Below, piece by piece: positions 18,020 through 27,442 of a stretch of DNA of 64,000 nt (positions are counted from its first letter, which is position 1; every line of letters begins with the position of its first letter). The translations under genes were made by a program, and so were the position numbers. The notes beneath the pieces are model-generated. The model was not told the origin of the DNA. It did not search any database and worked only from the letters and a program-made list of their open reading frames with translations. Origin of the DNA: an uncultured Pseudoteredinibacter sp. (GTDB lineage Bacteria > Pseudomonadota > Gammaproteobacteria > Pseudomonadales > Cellvibrionaceae); assembly GCF_947500695.1 (NCBI RefSeq), contig NZ_CANMSS010000007.1:124001-188000 (forward strand), written 5' to 3'.

Positions 18020-19438
18020 ATGCTCGCTAAGCGCATCACTAAATTGACTATTATCTTGCTGTCGACAGCGTTAAGCAGTATCGCTTTCGCCCAAGAAGAC
18101 CCCCAGGCGAAGCTTGAGTCTCAAGCCAATGAAGCGGCAGAAGTCAGTGAGCAAGAGGGTGGCATAGTCGCTGAGAAAGCTACTGAGAATGTTGCTGAAC
18201 TAGACTCTGAGATAACTGCCGCCGAGATGCCTCTTCGGTCTCCCTTTGGGTTTATGCAATCCCATAGCATTGTCTCGGAAGTTTTGGATGAGGCTCGAGA
18301 CTACAAGGTTTACTTGCCAGCAAGTTATCACGCTAAGCCAGATTATACATACCCTGTTTTGTACTTAATTGATGGTGATTATAACTTTCTAAGCATTTCA
18401 GCCATGGTTGAGAATTTGGCTAAAGGAAATAACCCACTAATTCCTGAATTGATTGTGGTGGGCATCTCGGCTAAGGGCATTGAAAGCTATCGAAATAATA
18501 TGCAGCCGTCTTTGCCTTTGGGAAAAGGTGGTGATGCTGAAGACTTCTTGAAATTTATTGATGATGAATTAAAAACTGAAATCAACAATACTTACCGCAG
18601 TTCAGGCTTTGATATTATTCAGGGCCAGTCTATTGGCGGCTTATTTGTTATCAACAGTCTGCTGACTTCCAGCGACAGCTTTTCAGCTTATGTAGCGATA
18701 AGCCCAATGATGTGGTGGGAAGATTATCGCCTTGAAGAAAAAGTAGAGGACTATTTAGAGAAAATTAAAGCTCCAGAAAAGAAGTTGTTTTTATCTCTAG
18801 GGAATGAGCCTCGAATGGGAGTTTATGGTTTGGTGGAGCAGTTGGATCGTCATCGTCCACAAGCCATAAAGTGGGACTTTAAACACTTTAGTGATGAGAA
18901 CCATGATTCAGTTACCTTGCCAGCTATAAGGCACGCGTTAAAAGAGCTATTTTCGGGTTGGTATATTTCCTACAAAGACTTGGCAGCCTATTCTAGCTTT
19001 GATCAAATTCGTCAGCATTATCAGGACTATTTACAACGCTTTAATATTAAGCAAGCTATTCCGCCCTACACATTTAAAGCTTTGATGCATCAATATCCCA
19101 AGGATGAAAAAGCTGAAAGGGCAGCCGCTTTGTATTTACAAACTACCCAGTATTTACCTTTGTCGCTTATTGATTTGGCGAATCACTTGTCGGCTTTGGC
19201 GATTCGAGAAAAAGAGTACGATAAATCAGCTGAGTTATTACAAGCTTCCTTTAAAGAAAATGCCAATGACTATAGCGTGCAGCAGGCAATGGCAAAATGG
19301 CACCAAGCTCAAAAGCAATGGCCCGAAGCAGAGCAGGCTGCTAAGCGTGCCTTAGAACTTGCGGAGCAGCAACAGCAAAGAGATTGGAAGATTGCGATTT
19401 TAAAAGATGAGTTGTTGAAGATTCAGAATAAAGATTAG
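18020..19438 (+). CDS. Secreted alpha/beta hydrolase (esterase D/IroE-like) with C-terminal TPR-like helices
   Basis: The 472-residue protein begins with a signal peptide (ITKLTIILLSTALSSIAFA, cut likely after AFA). An acidic linker to about residue 70 precedes an alpha/beta hydrolase domain of the Fes/IroE/esterase D type: YPVLYLIDGDYNF, the nucleophile elbow GQSIGGLF near 211, and HFSDENHDSV with the likely catalytic histidine. From about 370 the sequence looks like TPR helices (ALYLQTTQYLP, QWPEAEQAAKRALELAEQQ). Esterase activity in the periplasm is inferred; a siderophore or other ester substrate cannot be chosen. Confidence 0.75.
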   Translation: MLAKRITKLTIILLSTALSSIAFAQEDPQAKLESQANEAAEVSEQEGGIVAEKATENVAELDSEITAAEMPLRSPFGFMQSHSIVSEVLDEARDYKVYLPASYHAKPDYTYPVLYLIDGDYNFLSISAMVENLAKGNNPLIPELIVVGISAKGIESYRNNMQPSLPLGKGGDAEDFLKFIDDELKTEINNTYRSSGFDIIQGQSIGGLFVINSLLTSSDSFSAYVAISPMMWWEDYRLEEKVEDYLEKIKAPEKKLFLSLGNEPRMGVYGLVEQLDRHRPQAIKWDFKHFSDENHDSVTLPAIRHALKELFSGWYISYKDLAAYSSFDQIRQHYQDYLQRFNIKQAIPPYTFKALMHQYPKDEKAERAAALYLQTTQYLPLSLIDLANHLSALAIREKEYDKSAELLQASFKENANDYSVQQAMAKWHQAQKQWPEAEQAAKRALELAEQQQQRDWKIAILKDELLKIQNKD

Positions 19439-19460
19439 AAGTTCAAAAAATCGAGCATTA

Positions 19461-19486
19461 AAAAAGCCGGCGAATGCCGGCTTTTT
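19461..19486. terminator. Bidirectional rho-independent terminator
   Basis: AAAAAGCCGGC and GCCGGCTTTTT pair over a short GAAT loop, with A and T runs on both sides. It lies between the hydrolase gene and the convergent mscS-like gene and can serve both. Confidence 0.88.
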
Positions 19487-19501
19487 CGTATTTTCCACTC
19501 G

Positions 19502-20323
19502 TTAAGCTTGATGATTGTACAAATGTACATCTCGCTGTGGGAATGGGATGCTGATTTCAGCTTTATCTAGGGCAATCTTCATTTGCTCATTGATATCGAA
19601 GTAAACGTCCCAGTAATCATCTGGAGTCGCCCAAGGCCACACTGAAAGATTTACCGAACTGTCACCCATGGAATCTACCCCTACAAATGGTGCTGGGCTG
19701 TCCATTACTTTCGGGTGATCTTCCATCACCTTCATAATAACTTCTTTGGCTTTAGCAATATCGGCGTTGTAAGAAATACCAATAGACAGGTCAACACGTA
19801 GTTGGCCTTCGCCGCTAAAGTTCACCACATTGCCATTAGACATGGCGCCGTTAGGAACGATGACTTGTTTGTTATCTAGAGTGACTAGCACGGTAACGAA
19901 GATTTGAATTTCTTTCACAACACCAAGTTCACCTTGGGCTTTAATTAAATCGCCAACCTTATAAGGCTTGAACAAAATAATTAAAACGCCACCAGCAAAG
20001 TTCGCTAAACTGCCTTGCAAAGCTAGGCCTACAGCTAGGCCAGCTGCACCCAATACGGCGATAAATGAAGTGGTTTCTATACCGACCATGGAAGCGACAC
20101 TGAGTGCCAAGAGTGCCTTGAGGCCCCATGAAATCATATTACCGATAAAGCTAATCAGCGTTTCATCAGTATTAGATTTTTTTAAACCGGCTTGGGTGAT
20201 TTTGACCACGATACCGATTAGCCAAAGACCTATTAATAGTGTGGCCAAGGCTAGTAGTAAGCGAGGGGTATAGCTCATGATGAGCTCGATTGCGACTTGA
20301 GAATAATGGTTCAACTGTTCCAT
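19502..20323 (-). CDS. Small-conductance mechanosensitive channel, MscS family
   Basis: At 273 residues this is a minimal MscS channel, which opens when membrane tension rises and lets solutes out. Three membrane segments lie in the first 130 residues; the third is the pore helix region (GAAGLAVGLALQGSLANFAGGVLI), rich in Gly and Ala. The beta domain (FKPYKVGDLIKAQGELGVV, VPNGAMSNGNVVNFS) and the cytoplasmic cage follow. A GGGAG segment lies before the start. Confidence 0.92.
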   Translation of the reverse strand: MEQLNHYSQVAIELIMSYTPRLLLALATLLIGLWLIGIVVKITQAGLKKSNTDETLISFIGNMISWGLKALLALSVASMVGIETTSFIAVLGAAGLAVGLALQGSLANFAGGVLIILFKPYKVGDLIKAQGELGVVKEIQIFVTVLVTLDNKQVIVPNGAMSNGNVVNFSGEGQLRVDLSIGISYNADIAKAKEVIMKVMEDHPKVMDSPAPFVGVDSMGDSSVNLSVWPWATPDDYWDVYFDINEQMKIALDKAEISIPFPQRDVHLYNHQA

Positions 20324-20443
20324 TTTTATAACTCCCTTAAAATTAGAGTGGAACAGATGCTAGCAATTGGCGATGAATTGAAACTGAATTATGCAGGGCC
20401 GAAGGGCCCCACATATTGATGAGAAAGTGTGGTTTTAGGCGTC

Positions 20444-21568
20444 TTAACGCTTACGAATAACCAGGCTTCCGATAGAGTAACCGGCACCAAATGAACAAAT
20501 AACACCGTGGTCGCCAGCGGCCAAATCTTGTGAATATTTGTGGAAGGCAATTAATGAACCAGCTGAAGCTGTGTTGGCGAATTCATCCAATACAATCGGT
20601 GCTTCTTCCAAAGAGGCGTCGCGGCCAAGTAATTTTTTGCTGATCAATAAGTTCATATTGATGTTGGCTTGGTGCAGCCACCAGCGCTTCACATCAGCAG
20701 AAGTTAGGTCGTGGCGTGATAGGTGCTCGCTAATGTGCTCGGCGGCCATCGGACAAACTTCTTTAAATACCTTACGGCCATTTTGGTGGAATAGGTTCTC
20801 TTTCCAGAATGGGTCAACATCATTGGCGCGGGCGGCATGCCCGAAGCTTGAGCGAATATTGTTAGAAAATGAGGTGAACGCCTTAGTGCTTAATACATCC
20901 CAGCAGTTTTCGGAATTGGCGGTGTCTTCGGCTTCAACAATAGTCGCTGTGGCGACATCACCAAAAATAAAGTGGCTATCACGATCAGAGTAATCAATCT
21001 GAGGCGTAGTGAGCTCCGGGTTAATACATAGTACGGCTCGCGCTGTACCTGCGGTAACCATCTCATAGGCTCGTTGTAAGGCGAAGGTCGCTGCCGAGCA
21101 GGCTACCAACATATCAAAACCGAATCCTTCTATGCCTAGCGCTGTCTGAACTTCAATAGCAATGGCTGGGTAAGAGCGCTGAGTGTAGGCGCAGCTTACA
21201 ATCACAGCATCAATATCGGCGGCGGTTTTATTGGCTGCAGCCATGGCTTCTTTGGCGGCTTCGATAGCCATTAAAGCTTGATCGCTGGTTTCGTCTTCGG
21301 CTTTTAGTGGGATAACTGGGCAGAGGCGATCAACATCTAAAATACCTTCTTTGCGATAAACATAGCGGCTCTTAATACCGGAGGCTTTTTCGATAAATTC
21401 TGCACTGGATTTGGCTTTAGCTGTTAGCTCGCCAGCTTCGATTGCAGCGGCATTTTCTTCATTGTATTTATCGGCATGGGCATTAAGTGCCTCTACTAAT
21501 TCTTCGTTGCTTACGCTGTTCGGAGGGGCGTATAGGCCGGTGCCGCTAATGACGATATTTTTATTCAT
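20444..21568 (-). CDS. Beta-ketoacyl-ACP synthase III-like protein (FabH family)
   Basis: The 374-residue protein has the FabH catalytic triad: cysteine in LVACSAATFALQ (about 155), histidine in WWLHQANINMN and asparagine in FANTASAGS. Family enzymes condense an acyl-CoA with malonyl-ACP to start fatty acids. It is longer than E. coli FabH because of an insert near 35-90 (AAAIEAGELTAKAKSSAEF), and resembles the Pseudomonas type proposed to feed acyl-CoA from beta-oxidation into synthesis. It stands alone, outside a fab cluster, so housekeeping FabH is less likely. Confidence 0.82.
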   Translation of the reverse strand: MNKNIVISGTGLYAPPNSVSNEELVEALNAHADKYNEENAAAIEAGELTAKAKSSAEFIEKASGIKSRYVYRKEGILDVDRLCPVIPLKAEDETSDQALMAIEAAKEAMAAANKTAADIDAVIVSCAYTQRSYPAIAIEVQTALGIEGFGFDMLVACSAATFALQRAYEMVTAGTARAVLCINPELTTPQIDYSDRDSHFIFGDVATATIVEAEDTANSENCWDVLSTKAFTSFSNNIRSSFGHAARANDVDPFWKENLFHQNGRKVFKEVCPMAAEHISEHLSRHDLTSADVKRWWLHQANINMNLLISKKLLGRDASLEEAPIVLDEFANTASAGSLIAFHKYSQDLAAGDHGVICSFGAGYSIGSLVIRKR

Positions 21569-21706
21569 AATGATGTTTTGTTTCCAAAATGCGGTAAAAC
21601 TTCGTTAATTTGGCCAAAACTGGTCAAATCTGCCATGTTTTAAGAATTGAATCTCTTACTGCAATTGTCGCCTAGCCCTTGGGTGGGTGTCTAATTCCGC
21701 ATTGGC

Positions 21707-22420
21707 TTAAGTGGTCATGTGTTGTGGTGTTCTGGCCAGACTGGCTACGCTTACTGATTCTGCTCCTGCGTCCAATAACATATGGCTAATAACGCTGGCG
21801 GTGCTTGTGGTGGTAATGACATCGTCTACCAGTAATAGCTTCATACCCACCACGGGGCGGTTTAATTGAAAGCTGTTCTTTAAATTCTGTAGACGCGCCT
21901 TTCTCCCAAGCCCCTGCTGGCTGCCCGTCCAGCGTGATTTCTTAACAGCTTGAATTAGAGGTATTGAACAATGCCTCGAGACTACCCTAGCCAAGACATA
22001 GGCTTGATTGTATCCCCGCAATAGTCGTTTTAACGGGTGGCTGGGGACGGGCAGTAAGGCATCGAAATTACTGTTTCCATGTTTGTTATGCTGGGCGACG
22101 AGCTTGGCAAGCTGCAGGCAGAGAAACCGCTTAGCGGCATTTTTATATTGATACTTAAAGCCTTGAATGACTTTATCGATGGGGAATTCATAGCTCCATA
22201 GGCTGATGCAGTGTTGAAAAGGGGGTGCCTGTTTTTGACAGTGGCCACATATTCCCTCTTTTGCCCCGATGGGTAGGGCGCAACGTTGGCAGCAGTGTTC
22301 TAGCCAGGGAAGACCTTGAAAACAGCCTCGACACACAGTGTCGCCGTTGTGGCCGCAAAACAAGCAACGATTTGCTATGAGCGCGTTTAGAGCGTTTACA
22401 GCCCAATCCTGCTTAGACAT
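21707..22420 (-). CDS. comF: ComF family protein (zinc ribbon plus phosphoribosyltransferase fold)
   Basis: The 237-residue protein starts with a four-pair zinc-ribbon region (CLFCG, CRGC, CCQRC, CGHC) and ends in a type I phosphoribosyltransferase domain with LLLVDDVITTTSTAS. ComF (E. coli GntX) relatives assist DNA uptake in competent bacteria. The gene is divergent from bioB, a placement seen in many gammaproteobacteria. AGGGGG lies before the start codon. The substrate is unknown. Confidence 0.88.
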   Translation of the reverse strand: MSKQDWAVNALNALIANRCLFCGHNGDTVCRGCFQGLPWLEHCCQRCALPIGAKEGICGHCQKQAPPFQHCISLWSYEFPIDKVIQGFKYQYKNAAKRFLCLQLAKLVAQHNKHGNSNFDALLPVPSHPLKRLLRGYNQAYVLARVVSRHCSIPLIQAVKKSRWTGSQQGLGRKARLQNLKNSFQLNRPVVGMKLLLVDDVITTTSTASVISHMLLDAGAESVSVASLARTPQHMTT

Positions 22421-22470
22421 GATTGCCCCCTATTCTTCCAATCTTCCTAATTTTAGCGTCCTAAGTCTTA

Positions 22471-22503
22471 TTGTTAACCAGAGTGTGTTAACTGGGTTGA
22501 CAA
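22471..22503. promoter_or_regulatory. BirA-type biotin operator
   Basis: TTGTTAACC, 15 bp, then GGTTGACAA. Both arms match the BirA box arms (TTGTAAACC and GGTTTACAA) with one difference each, and the spacing is the usual one. It lies between comF and bioB, 114 bp before the bioB start, where BirA with biotinyl-AMP would shut off the bio operon. birA itself is not in the window. Confidence 0.8.
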
Positions 22504-22617
22504 TGTGGCTTCAGTAATTATGATGCTAAGTCTTAAGATCACAGGCTAGAGCCCAAAGACTGGTTTGTGGCTTCCCATTGAATAAGCGCTTTGAAAAGCA
22601 GCAAAAAGAGAATAACC

Positions 22618-23679
22618 ATGATTAACGCCGAGCTACGCCACGACTGGAGCCGACAGGAAATTAGCCAGCTAATGAACCTGCCGTTTAACGAGCTTATGTT
22701 TCAGGCGCAGCTTGTGCATCGTCAAAACTTCGACCCTAATCAGGTTCAAGTGAGTATTCTTTGTTCCATTAAAACAGGTGCTTGCCCAGAAGATTGTGCC
22801 TATTGCCCACAGAGTGCGCGCTATGACACCGGCTTGGAAAAAGAGCGCTTGATGCAAGTTGAAAAAGTCTTAGCCGAAGCGAAAGATGCCAAAGCTAAAG
22901 GCGCAACCCGATTCTGCATGGGTGCCGCCTGGCGTTCACCCAAAAAGAAAGATATGCCTCATGTGACGGCGATGGTGCGTGAGGTAAAAGCCTTGGGTTT
23001 AGAAACCTGCATGACGCTTGGGATGTTGAGTGAAGATCAGGCCGGTGAACTGGCCGAAGCTGGATTAGATTATTACAACCACAATTTGGATACTTCACCC
23101 GAATACTACGGTGACATTATTACCACTCGCAGCTATGGGGATCGTTTAGAAACTCTAGATCATGTTCGAACGGCCGGCATGAAAGTATGCAGTGGTGGCA
23201 TCCTGGGCATGGGCGAAGAGCAAAATGACCGTATCGGTTTGATTCAAAATCTAGCGAATCTGCCTGAACACCCGGAATCCGTTCCAATTAATATGCTGAT
23301 TCGTATCAAAGGTACGCCTCTAGAAAATATGGACGATATCGATCCATTGGAGTTTGTACGAGCGATCGCAGTAGCGCGAATTGTAATGCCCAAATCCTAT
23401 GTGCGTTTATCGGCCGGTCGTGAGCAAATGAGTGATGAGTTGCAAGCTATGGCTTTTATGGCGGGCGCCAATTCAATTTTCTTAGGCGATAAATTATTGA
23501 CGGCTGCTAACCCTGGTGAAGGTAAGGACGCTAAATTGTTTGCTCGTTTAGGCATAAATGCTGAAACCCTAGAGCAGCCGCAAGAAGTCGAGAAAGACGA
23601 CGACACCGTTCAGGAAGAGCTGCTTCAAGCGGTAAATGAAGCTAAATATGATGCGCATTTTTATAATGCTGCAAAGTAA
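22618..23679 (+). CDS. bioB: Biotin synthase
   Basis: BioB inserts sulfur into dethiobiotin by radical SAM chemistry. The cluster-binding motif is CPEDCAYC (C56, C60, C63). [22 protein letters not shown] and [13 protein letters not shown] are standard. I chose ATG 22618 ([10 protein letters not shown]), with AAAAAGAG just upstream, over an in-frame start at 22591. It is the first gene of bioB-bioF-bioHC-bioD, and 37 bp separate it from bioF. Confidence 0.97.
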   Translation: MINAELRHDWSRQEISQLMNLPFNELMFQAQLVHRQNFDPNQVQVSILCSIKTGACPEDCAYCPQSARYDTGLEKERLMQVEKVLAEAKDAKAKGATRFCMGAAWRSPKKKDMPHVTAMVREVKALGLETCMTLGMLSEDQAGELAEAGLDYYNHNLDTSPEYYGDIITTRSYGDRLETLDHVRTAGMKVCSGGILGMGEEQNDRIGLIQNLANLPEHPESVPINMLIRIKGTPLENMDDIDPLEFVRAIAVARIVMPKSYVRLSAGREQMSDELQAMAFMAGANSIFLGDKLLTAANPGEGKDAKLFARLGINAETLEQPQEVEKDDDTVQEELLQAVNEAKYDAHFYNAAK

Positions 23680-23716
23680 CTGCTTCGCGCCTTGTTGATT
23701 AGCATATCGCAATATT

Positions 23717-24892
23717 ATGTCCCTTCTTTTGCAGCGTTTAAAAGGCGGCTTGCACGATAGAGCATTGCAACAGCTCTATCGTCGCCGCAAAAGCCTGTCT
23801 TCACCGCAAGGTGCTTTGATTTCTGTTGACGGTAAATCACTGCTTAACTTTAGTAGTAATGATTACTTGGGCTTGGCTAATCACCCTGATCTAGCTCACA
23901 GAGCAAGTGCGAGTTTAAAGCGTTTTGGTTTTGGTGCTGGGGCATCCCACTTGGTGAGTGGTCATAGCGATCTTCATCGAGAATTAGAGGAATCTTTGGC
24001 GCGCTTAACTGGGCGCGATAGGGCTTTATTATTCTCTTCAGGCTTTGCGGCAAACTTAGCCGTGCAACAAGTATTGCTACGCAAAGGTGATGCGGTCTTT
24101 CATGATCGCCTGAATCATGCCTCTCTTTTAGACGGTGCTCAATTAAGTGGCGCGAGACTGTACCGTTTTGCCCATAATGATTTGGCGCACTTGAAACAGC
24201 GATTACAAGGGGCTGATGCCGAAGGCAAACTCATTGCCGTTGATGCGGTGTATAGCATGGATGGTGATTTAGCGCCTTTGGCAGAGTTAGCAAGCATTGC
24301 TAAGCGTGAAGGTGCTCTATTAATGGCTGACGATGCTCATGGTTTTGGAGTGTTGGGGGAAAGCGGTGCAGGCAGTGCAGAGCACTGGGGGCTTGATCAG
24401 CAACAGCTGCCTATTTTGATGGGCACCTTGGGTAAGGCAATAGGGAGCTATGGTGCTTTTATTGCAGGTAGTGAAGAGCTTATTGAAGGCCTAATTCAGT
24501 TTGCGCGCCCCTATATCTATACCACAGCATTGCCAGCGAGTGTCGCTGCTGCAAGTTTAGCGGGCCTTGAGCTGCTCCAAAAAGAACCGGAGCGTCGTAC
24601 CAAATTGCATAGTTTGGTGGCTTACTTTCGAGGAGCCGCCAATGAATTAGGTTTGCCTCTGATGCCCTCCGGTACCGCGATTCAGCCTTTGTTGTTGGGC
24701 TCCTCTGAAATTGCTCTAAAAGTTGCAGAGGCTATCTCGGCGCAAGGTATTTATGTTCCCGCGATTCGCCCCCCAACAGTGCCTGCTAATAGCGCCCGTC
24801 TTCGTATAACCATTACAGCAGATCATGAATTAGAACATATTGATCGGCTATTGGATGTCTTGGCAGAGCAGTTGAGCAACTTAGTGGGATAA
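23717..24892 (+). CDS. bioF: 8-amino-7-oxononanoate synthase
   Basis: BioF is a PLP enzyme that condenses pimeloyl-ACP with alanine. The 391-residue protein has FSSNDYLGLANHP, the histidine-containing FHDRLNHASLLDG, and DDAHGFGVLGESG. The PLP lysine is in MGTLGKAIGSYGAF near residue 239. It lies in the bio operon; the next start follows within 16 bp of its stop. Confidence 0.95.
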   Translation: MSLLLQRLKGGLHDRALQQLYRRRKSLSSPQGALISVDGKSLLNFSSNDYLGLANHPDLAHRASASLKRFGFGAGASHLVSGHSDLHRELEESLARLTGRDRALLFSSGFAANLAVQQVLLRKGDAVFHDRLNHASLLDGAQLSGARLYRFAHNDLAHLKQRLQGADAEGKLIAVDAVYSMDGDLAPLAELASIAKREGALLMADDAHGFGVLGESGAGSAEHWGLDQQQLPILMGTLGKAIGSYGAFIAGSEELIEGLIQFARPYIYTTALPASVAAASLAGLELLQKEPERRTKLHSLVAYFRGAANELGLPLMPSGTAIQPLLLGSSEIALKVAEAISAQGIYVPAIRPPTVPANSARLRITITADHELEHIDRLLDVLAEQLSNLVG

Positions 24893-24907
24893 TTAGGGCA
24901 GTTGATA

Positions 24908-26680
24908 ATGAATATGATGAGTAACCCTAATTTAAAAGTGGACCCAGAGTTTGCTGAATTGCAGCAGCTAAAATGCAAATCTTATTGGGCCGATGATGCG
25001 CAAGCCGAAGACTATGTGCTCATTCACGGCTGGGGTATGGGGGCTGATATTTGGCAGCCCATATTACCCATGCTAGGCAAAGTTAATGTCCACTGTATTA
25101 GTCTGCCTGGATTTGATACTTCGTCGCCTGATATTAGTGGGCCTGATATTGATGAGCCTGAAGTGTTTGAACTAAGCGAATTACTCTGTGCGCTGGAAAA
25201 TACACTGCCAAAGCGCTGCCACTTAATTGCATACTCCTTAGGTGGTTTGCTCGCCCAATGCCTATTACCTTCTGAAAAAGTAGTATCGCTAAGCTGTCTG
25301 GGTGTAGGCCCTTGCTTTGTTGCCAAAGAGCATTGGCCGGCAGCAATGAATCCAAATGACTTTGAGATCTTTCTCCGCTCCTTTGAAGAAAATCCAGAAG
25401 CTTGTTTGAGCCGATTTGTTGCCTTGCAAAACAAAGATGATAGCCAGAGTCCTACGCAAATTAAAAAATCAATTATTGAGGGGCGTCGGCAGTTAAAGGC
25501 CATTGGTTTTAGTAACGACTTTTTTTCAGCGCCTGGAAGTAAGAAACAATGGCTTAATTGCCTGAAGTTGCTCGAAACAGTTGATGCGCGTGCCGCTTTG
25601 CAGACGGCGAGAGACAAAAATATTCATTTTATCCTAGCTGAAAGTGATGCTCTTGTGCCGGTTGCTGTAGCAAAGGCTATCGAAGATCTGCAGCAAGATA
25701 ATATTCAAATAAGCCTGCTTAAGGGTAGCCATAATATTCCGGCCTCGATTGCAAGAGAGTCTCGGGCGGAACTACTGCTTCAGGCTAGCCTAAAAGAAAA
25801 CCCGGCTGCGTATCGACTGGATAAGATGCGCATCTCCAAAAGCTTCTCTAAATCTGCCAAAAGCTACGACAGTGTGGCTGCTTTGCAGCGGCAGATTTGT
25901 CAGCGTTTATTCTCTCAAGTGCCTGCCGAGCATTTTGTGGGAAAAGCGGTACTGGACCTAGGTTCCGGTACCGCTTATTTTCAAAAGTTGCTAGAGCAGG
26001 GCTTTAGCAAATCGGAGTCTAAATCTGAAAGTCGAAGCAATGTACTGCAGCATAACCCTACGAGGCTTTTTAACTTAGATCTTGCAGAAGGTATGTTGCA
26101 GTTTTCCAAGCAGCAGGCAAGGCAGCGTGAAGAAGAAATTTTGCTTCTGAATGTGGAATACATCGCAGCAGATGCTGAGTCCCTACCGCTGGCTAATGAA
26201 AGTATAGATTGCATATTCTCGAGCTTAGCCATTCAGTGGTGCCAGCAAGAAGATCAGCTTTTTAAGGAAATCCATCGTGTACTGAAACCAGGGGCGACTG
26301 CCTATATCGCTACGCTAGGACCGCGAAGTTTATGGCAGCTTCGTGAAGCTTGGCGACAGGTCGATGATAAGGTGCATGTTAATCGCTTTCGTGCCCTTAA
26401 AGATCTATGCGCTCCAATAAAAAAGAGCGGATTAAGCTTTAGTTTCGAAGAGGCTGATATAGACTTGGCTTTTGATAATTTCAAACAGCTACGCTATGAG
26501 TTGAAAACCTTAGGGGCGCAGAATATGAATGCTGGCCAGAATGAAGGTTTATCTTCACGCGAACGCCTCACTAAACTTCTAGCGGCCTATGAGGAATATC
26601 GTTACGATAGCGAGCAAGGGGCTAAATTGCCATTGACCTACCAGGTGTATTATTTAAAGTTAACGAAGCCTGTAGCTTAG
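24908..26680 (+). CDS. bioHC: Bifunctional biotin protein BioHC (pimeloyl-ACP methyl ester esterase fused to malonyl-ACP methyltransferase)
   Basis: One 590-residue chain joins two normally separate enzymes. Residues 1-290 are a BioH-like alpha/beta hydrolase (VLIHGWGMGADIWQP, nucleophile S110 in AYSLGGLLAQ, ESDALVPV, GSHNIPAS). Residues 310-590 are a BioC-like SAM methyltransferase (AKSYDSVAALQRQI, motif I VLDLGSGTAYF, SSLAIQWCQQEDQLF). BioC caps malonyl-ACP with a methyl ester so it can be elongated, and BioH removes the methyl at pimeloyl-ACP. Such BioHC fusions are known in Teredinibacter and Saccharophagus. The first of several close methionines is used. Confidence 0.92.
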   Translation: MNMMSNPNLKVDPEFAELQQLKCKSYWADDAQAEDYVLIHGWGMGADIWQPILPMLGKVNVHCISLPGFDTSSPDISGPDIDEPEVFELSELLCALENTLPKRCHLIAYSLGGLLAQCLLPSEKVVSLSCLGVGPCFVAKEHWPAAMNPNDFEIFLRSFEENPEACLSRFVALQNKDDSQSPTQIKKSIIEGRRQLKAIGFSNDFFSAPGSKKQWLNCLKLLETVDARAALQTARDKNIHFILAESDALVPVAVAKAIEDLQQDNIQISLLKGSHNIPASIARESRAELLLQASLKENPAAYRLDKMRISKSFSKSAKSYDSVAALQRQICQRLFSQVPAEHFVGKAVLDLGSGTAYFQKLLEQGFSKSESKSESRSNVLQHNPTRLFNLDLAEGMLQFSKQQARQREEEILLLNVEYIAADAESLPLANESIDCIFSSLAIQWCQQEDQLFKEIHRVLKPGATAYIATLGPRSLWQLREAWRQVDDKVHVNRFRALKDLCAPIKKSGLSFSFEEADIDLAFDNFKQLRYELKTLGAQNMNAGQNEGLSSRERLTKLLAAYEEYRYDSEQGAKLPLTYQVYYLKLTKPVA

Positions 26681-26733
26681 TTATGACTCGATAGCAAAAC
26701 ACCGGAAAACTCAACAAGCATTGCAAACATACC

Positions 26734-27426
26734 ATGGCCAAGAAAACGTTTTTTGTAACTGGAACAGACACCGATGCCGGAAAAACCTTTATTGCATCGG
26801 CTTTACTGCATAAGGCTAATAGTGAAGGCTTACGCAGCTTAGCGCTTAAGCCGGTCGCCTCAGGTAGTGAAAGTCGTGATGAGGGTTTGCGAAATAGTGA
26901 CGCCTTGATTTTGCAGGAGGCTATGTCGGAAGAGCTGGACTACGAGCAAATCAACCCCTATGCCTTTGAGCCAGCAATCGCGCCACATATCGCTGCCGAG
27001 CAGGCTGGTGTGAGGCTCAATGCTAGCCGCTTAGCTGGTTTTTGCCGTGGTGCTTTGTTTACGCCACATGACTTTTCCGTAGTCGAAGGTGCTGGCGGCT
27101 GGCGAGTTCCTCTTAATGATCGAGAAGATTTCTCAGATCTCGCAAAAGAGCTGAGTTTGCCGGTTATCTTAGTGGTTGGATTGCGACTAGGTTGCATCAA
27201 TCACGCGCTCCTAACGATTGAAGCCATTAGGCGAGACGGCTTAACGGTAGCGGGGTGGGTGGCCAATCATGTAGATCCCAATATGAGCTGCATGGAAGAA
27301 AACCTAGAAACCCTAAAACAAAGAATGACTGCCCCTTATTTAGGCTTTGTACCAAATTTAGCTGGAAAAGAGAATGCGGCTATCAGTGCTTCCCAGTATT
27401 TGCATTTACCGGAATCACATAATTAG
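26734..27426 (+). CDS. bioD: ATP-dependent dethiobiotin synthetase
   Basis: BioD closes the ureido ring of dethiobiotin with CO2 and ATP. The P-loop is GTDTDAGKTFIASALL at residues 9-24; LKPVASGSE and the VVEGAGGWRVPLND block are standard. It is the last gene of the operon. bioA is not seen near it, so the transaminase step must be encoded elsewhere. Confidence 0.95.
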   Translation: MAKKTFFVTGTDTDAGKTFIASALLHKANSEGLRSLALKPVASGSESRDEGLRNSDALILQEAMSEELDYEQINPYAFEPAIAPHIAAEQAGVRLNASRLAGFCRGALFTPHDFSVVEGAGGWRVPLNDREDFSDLAKELSLPVILVVGLRLGCINHALLTIEAIRRDGLTVAGWVANHVDPNMSCMEENLETLKQRMTAPYLGFVPNLAGKENAAISASQYLHLPESHN

Positions 27427-27442
27427 ATTGCTGCTTATTTTC

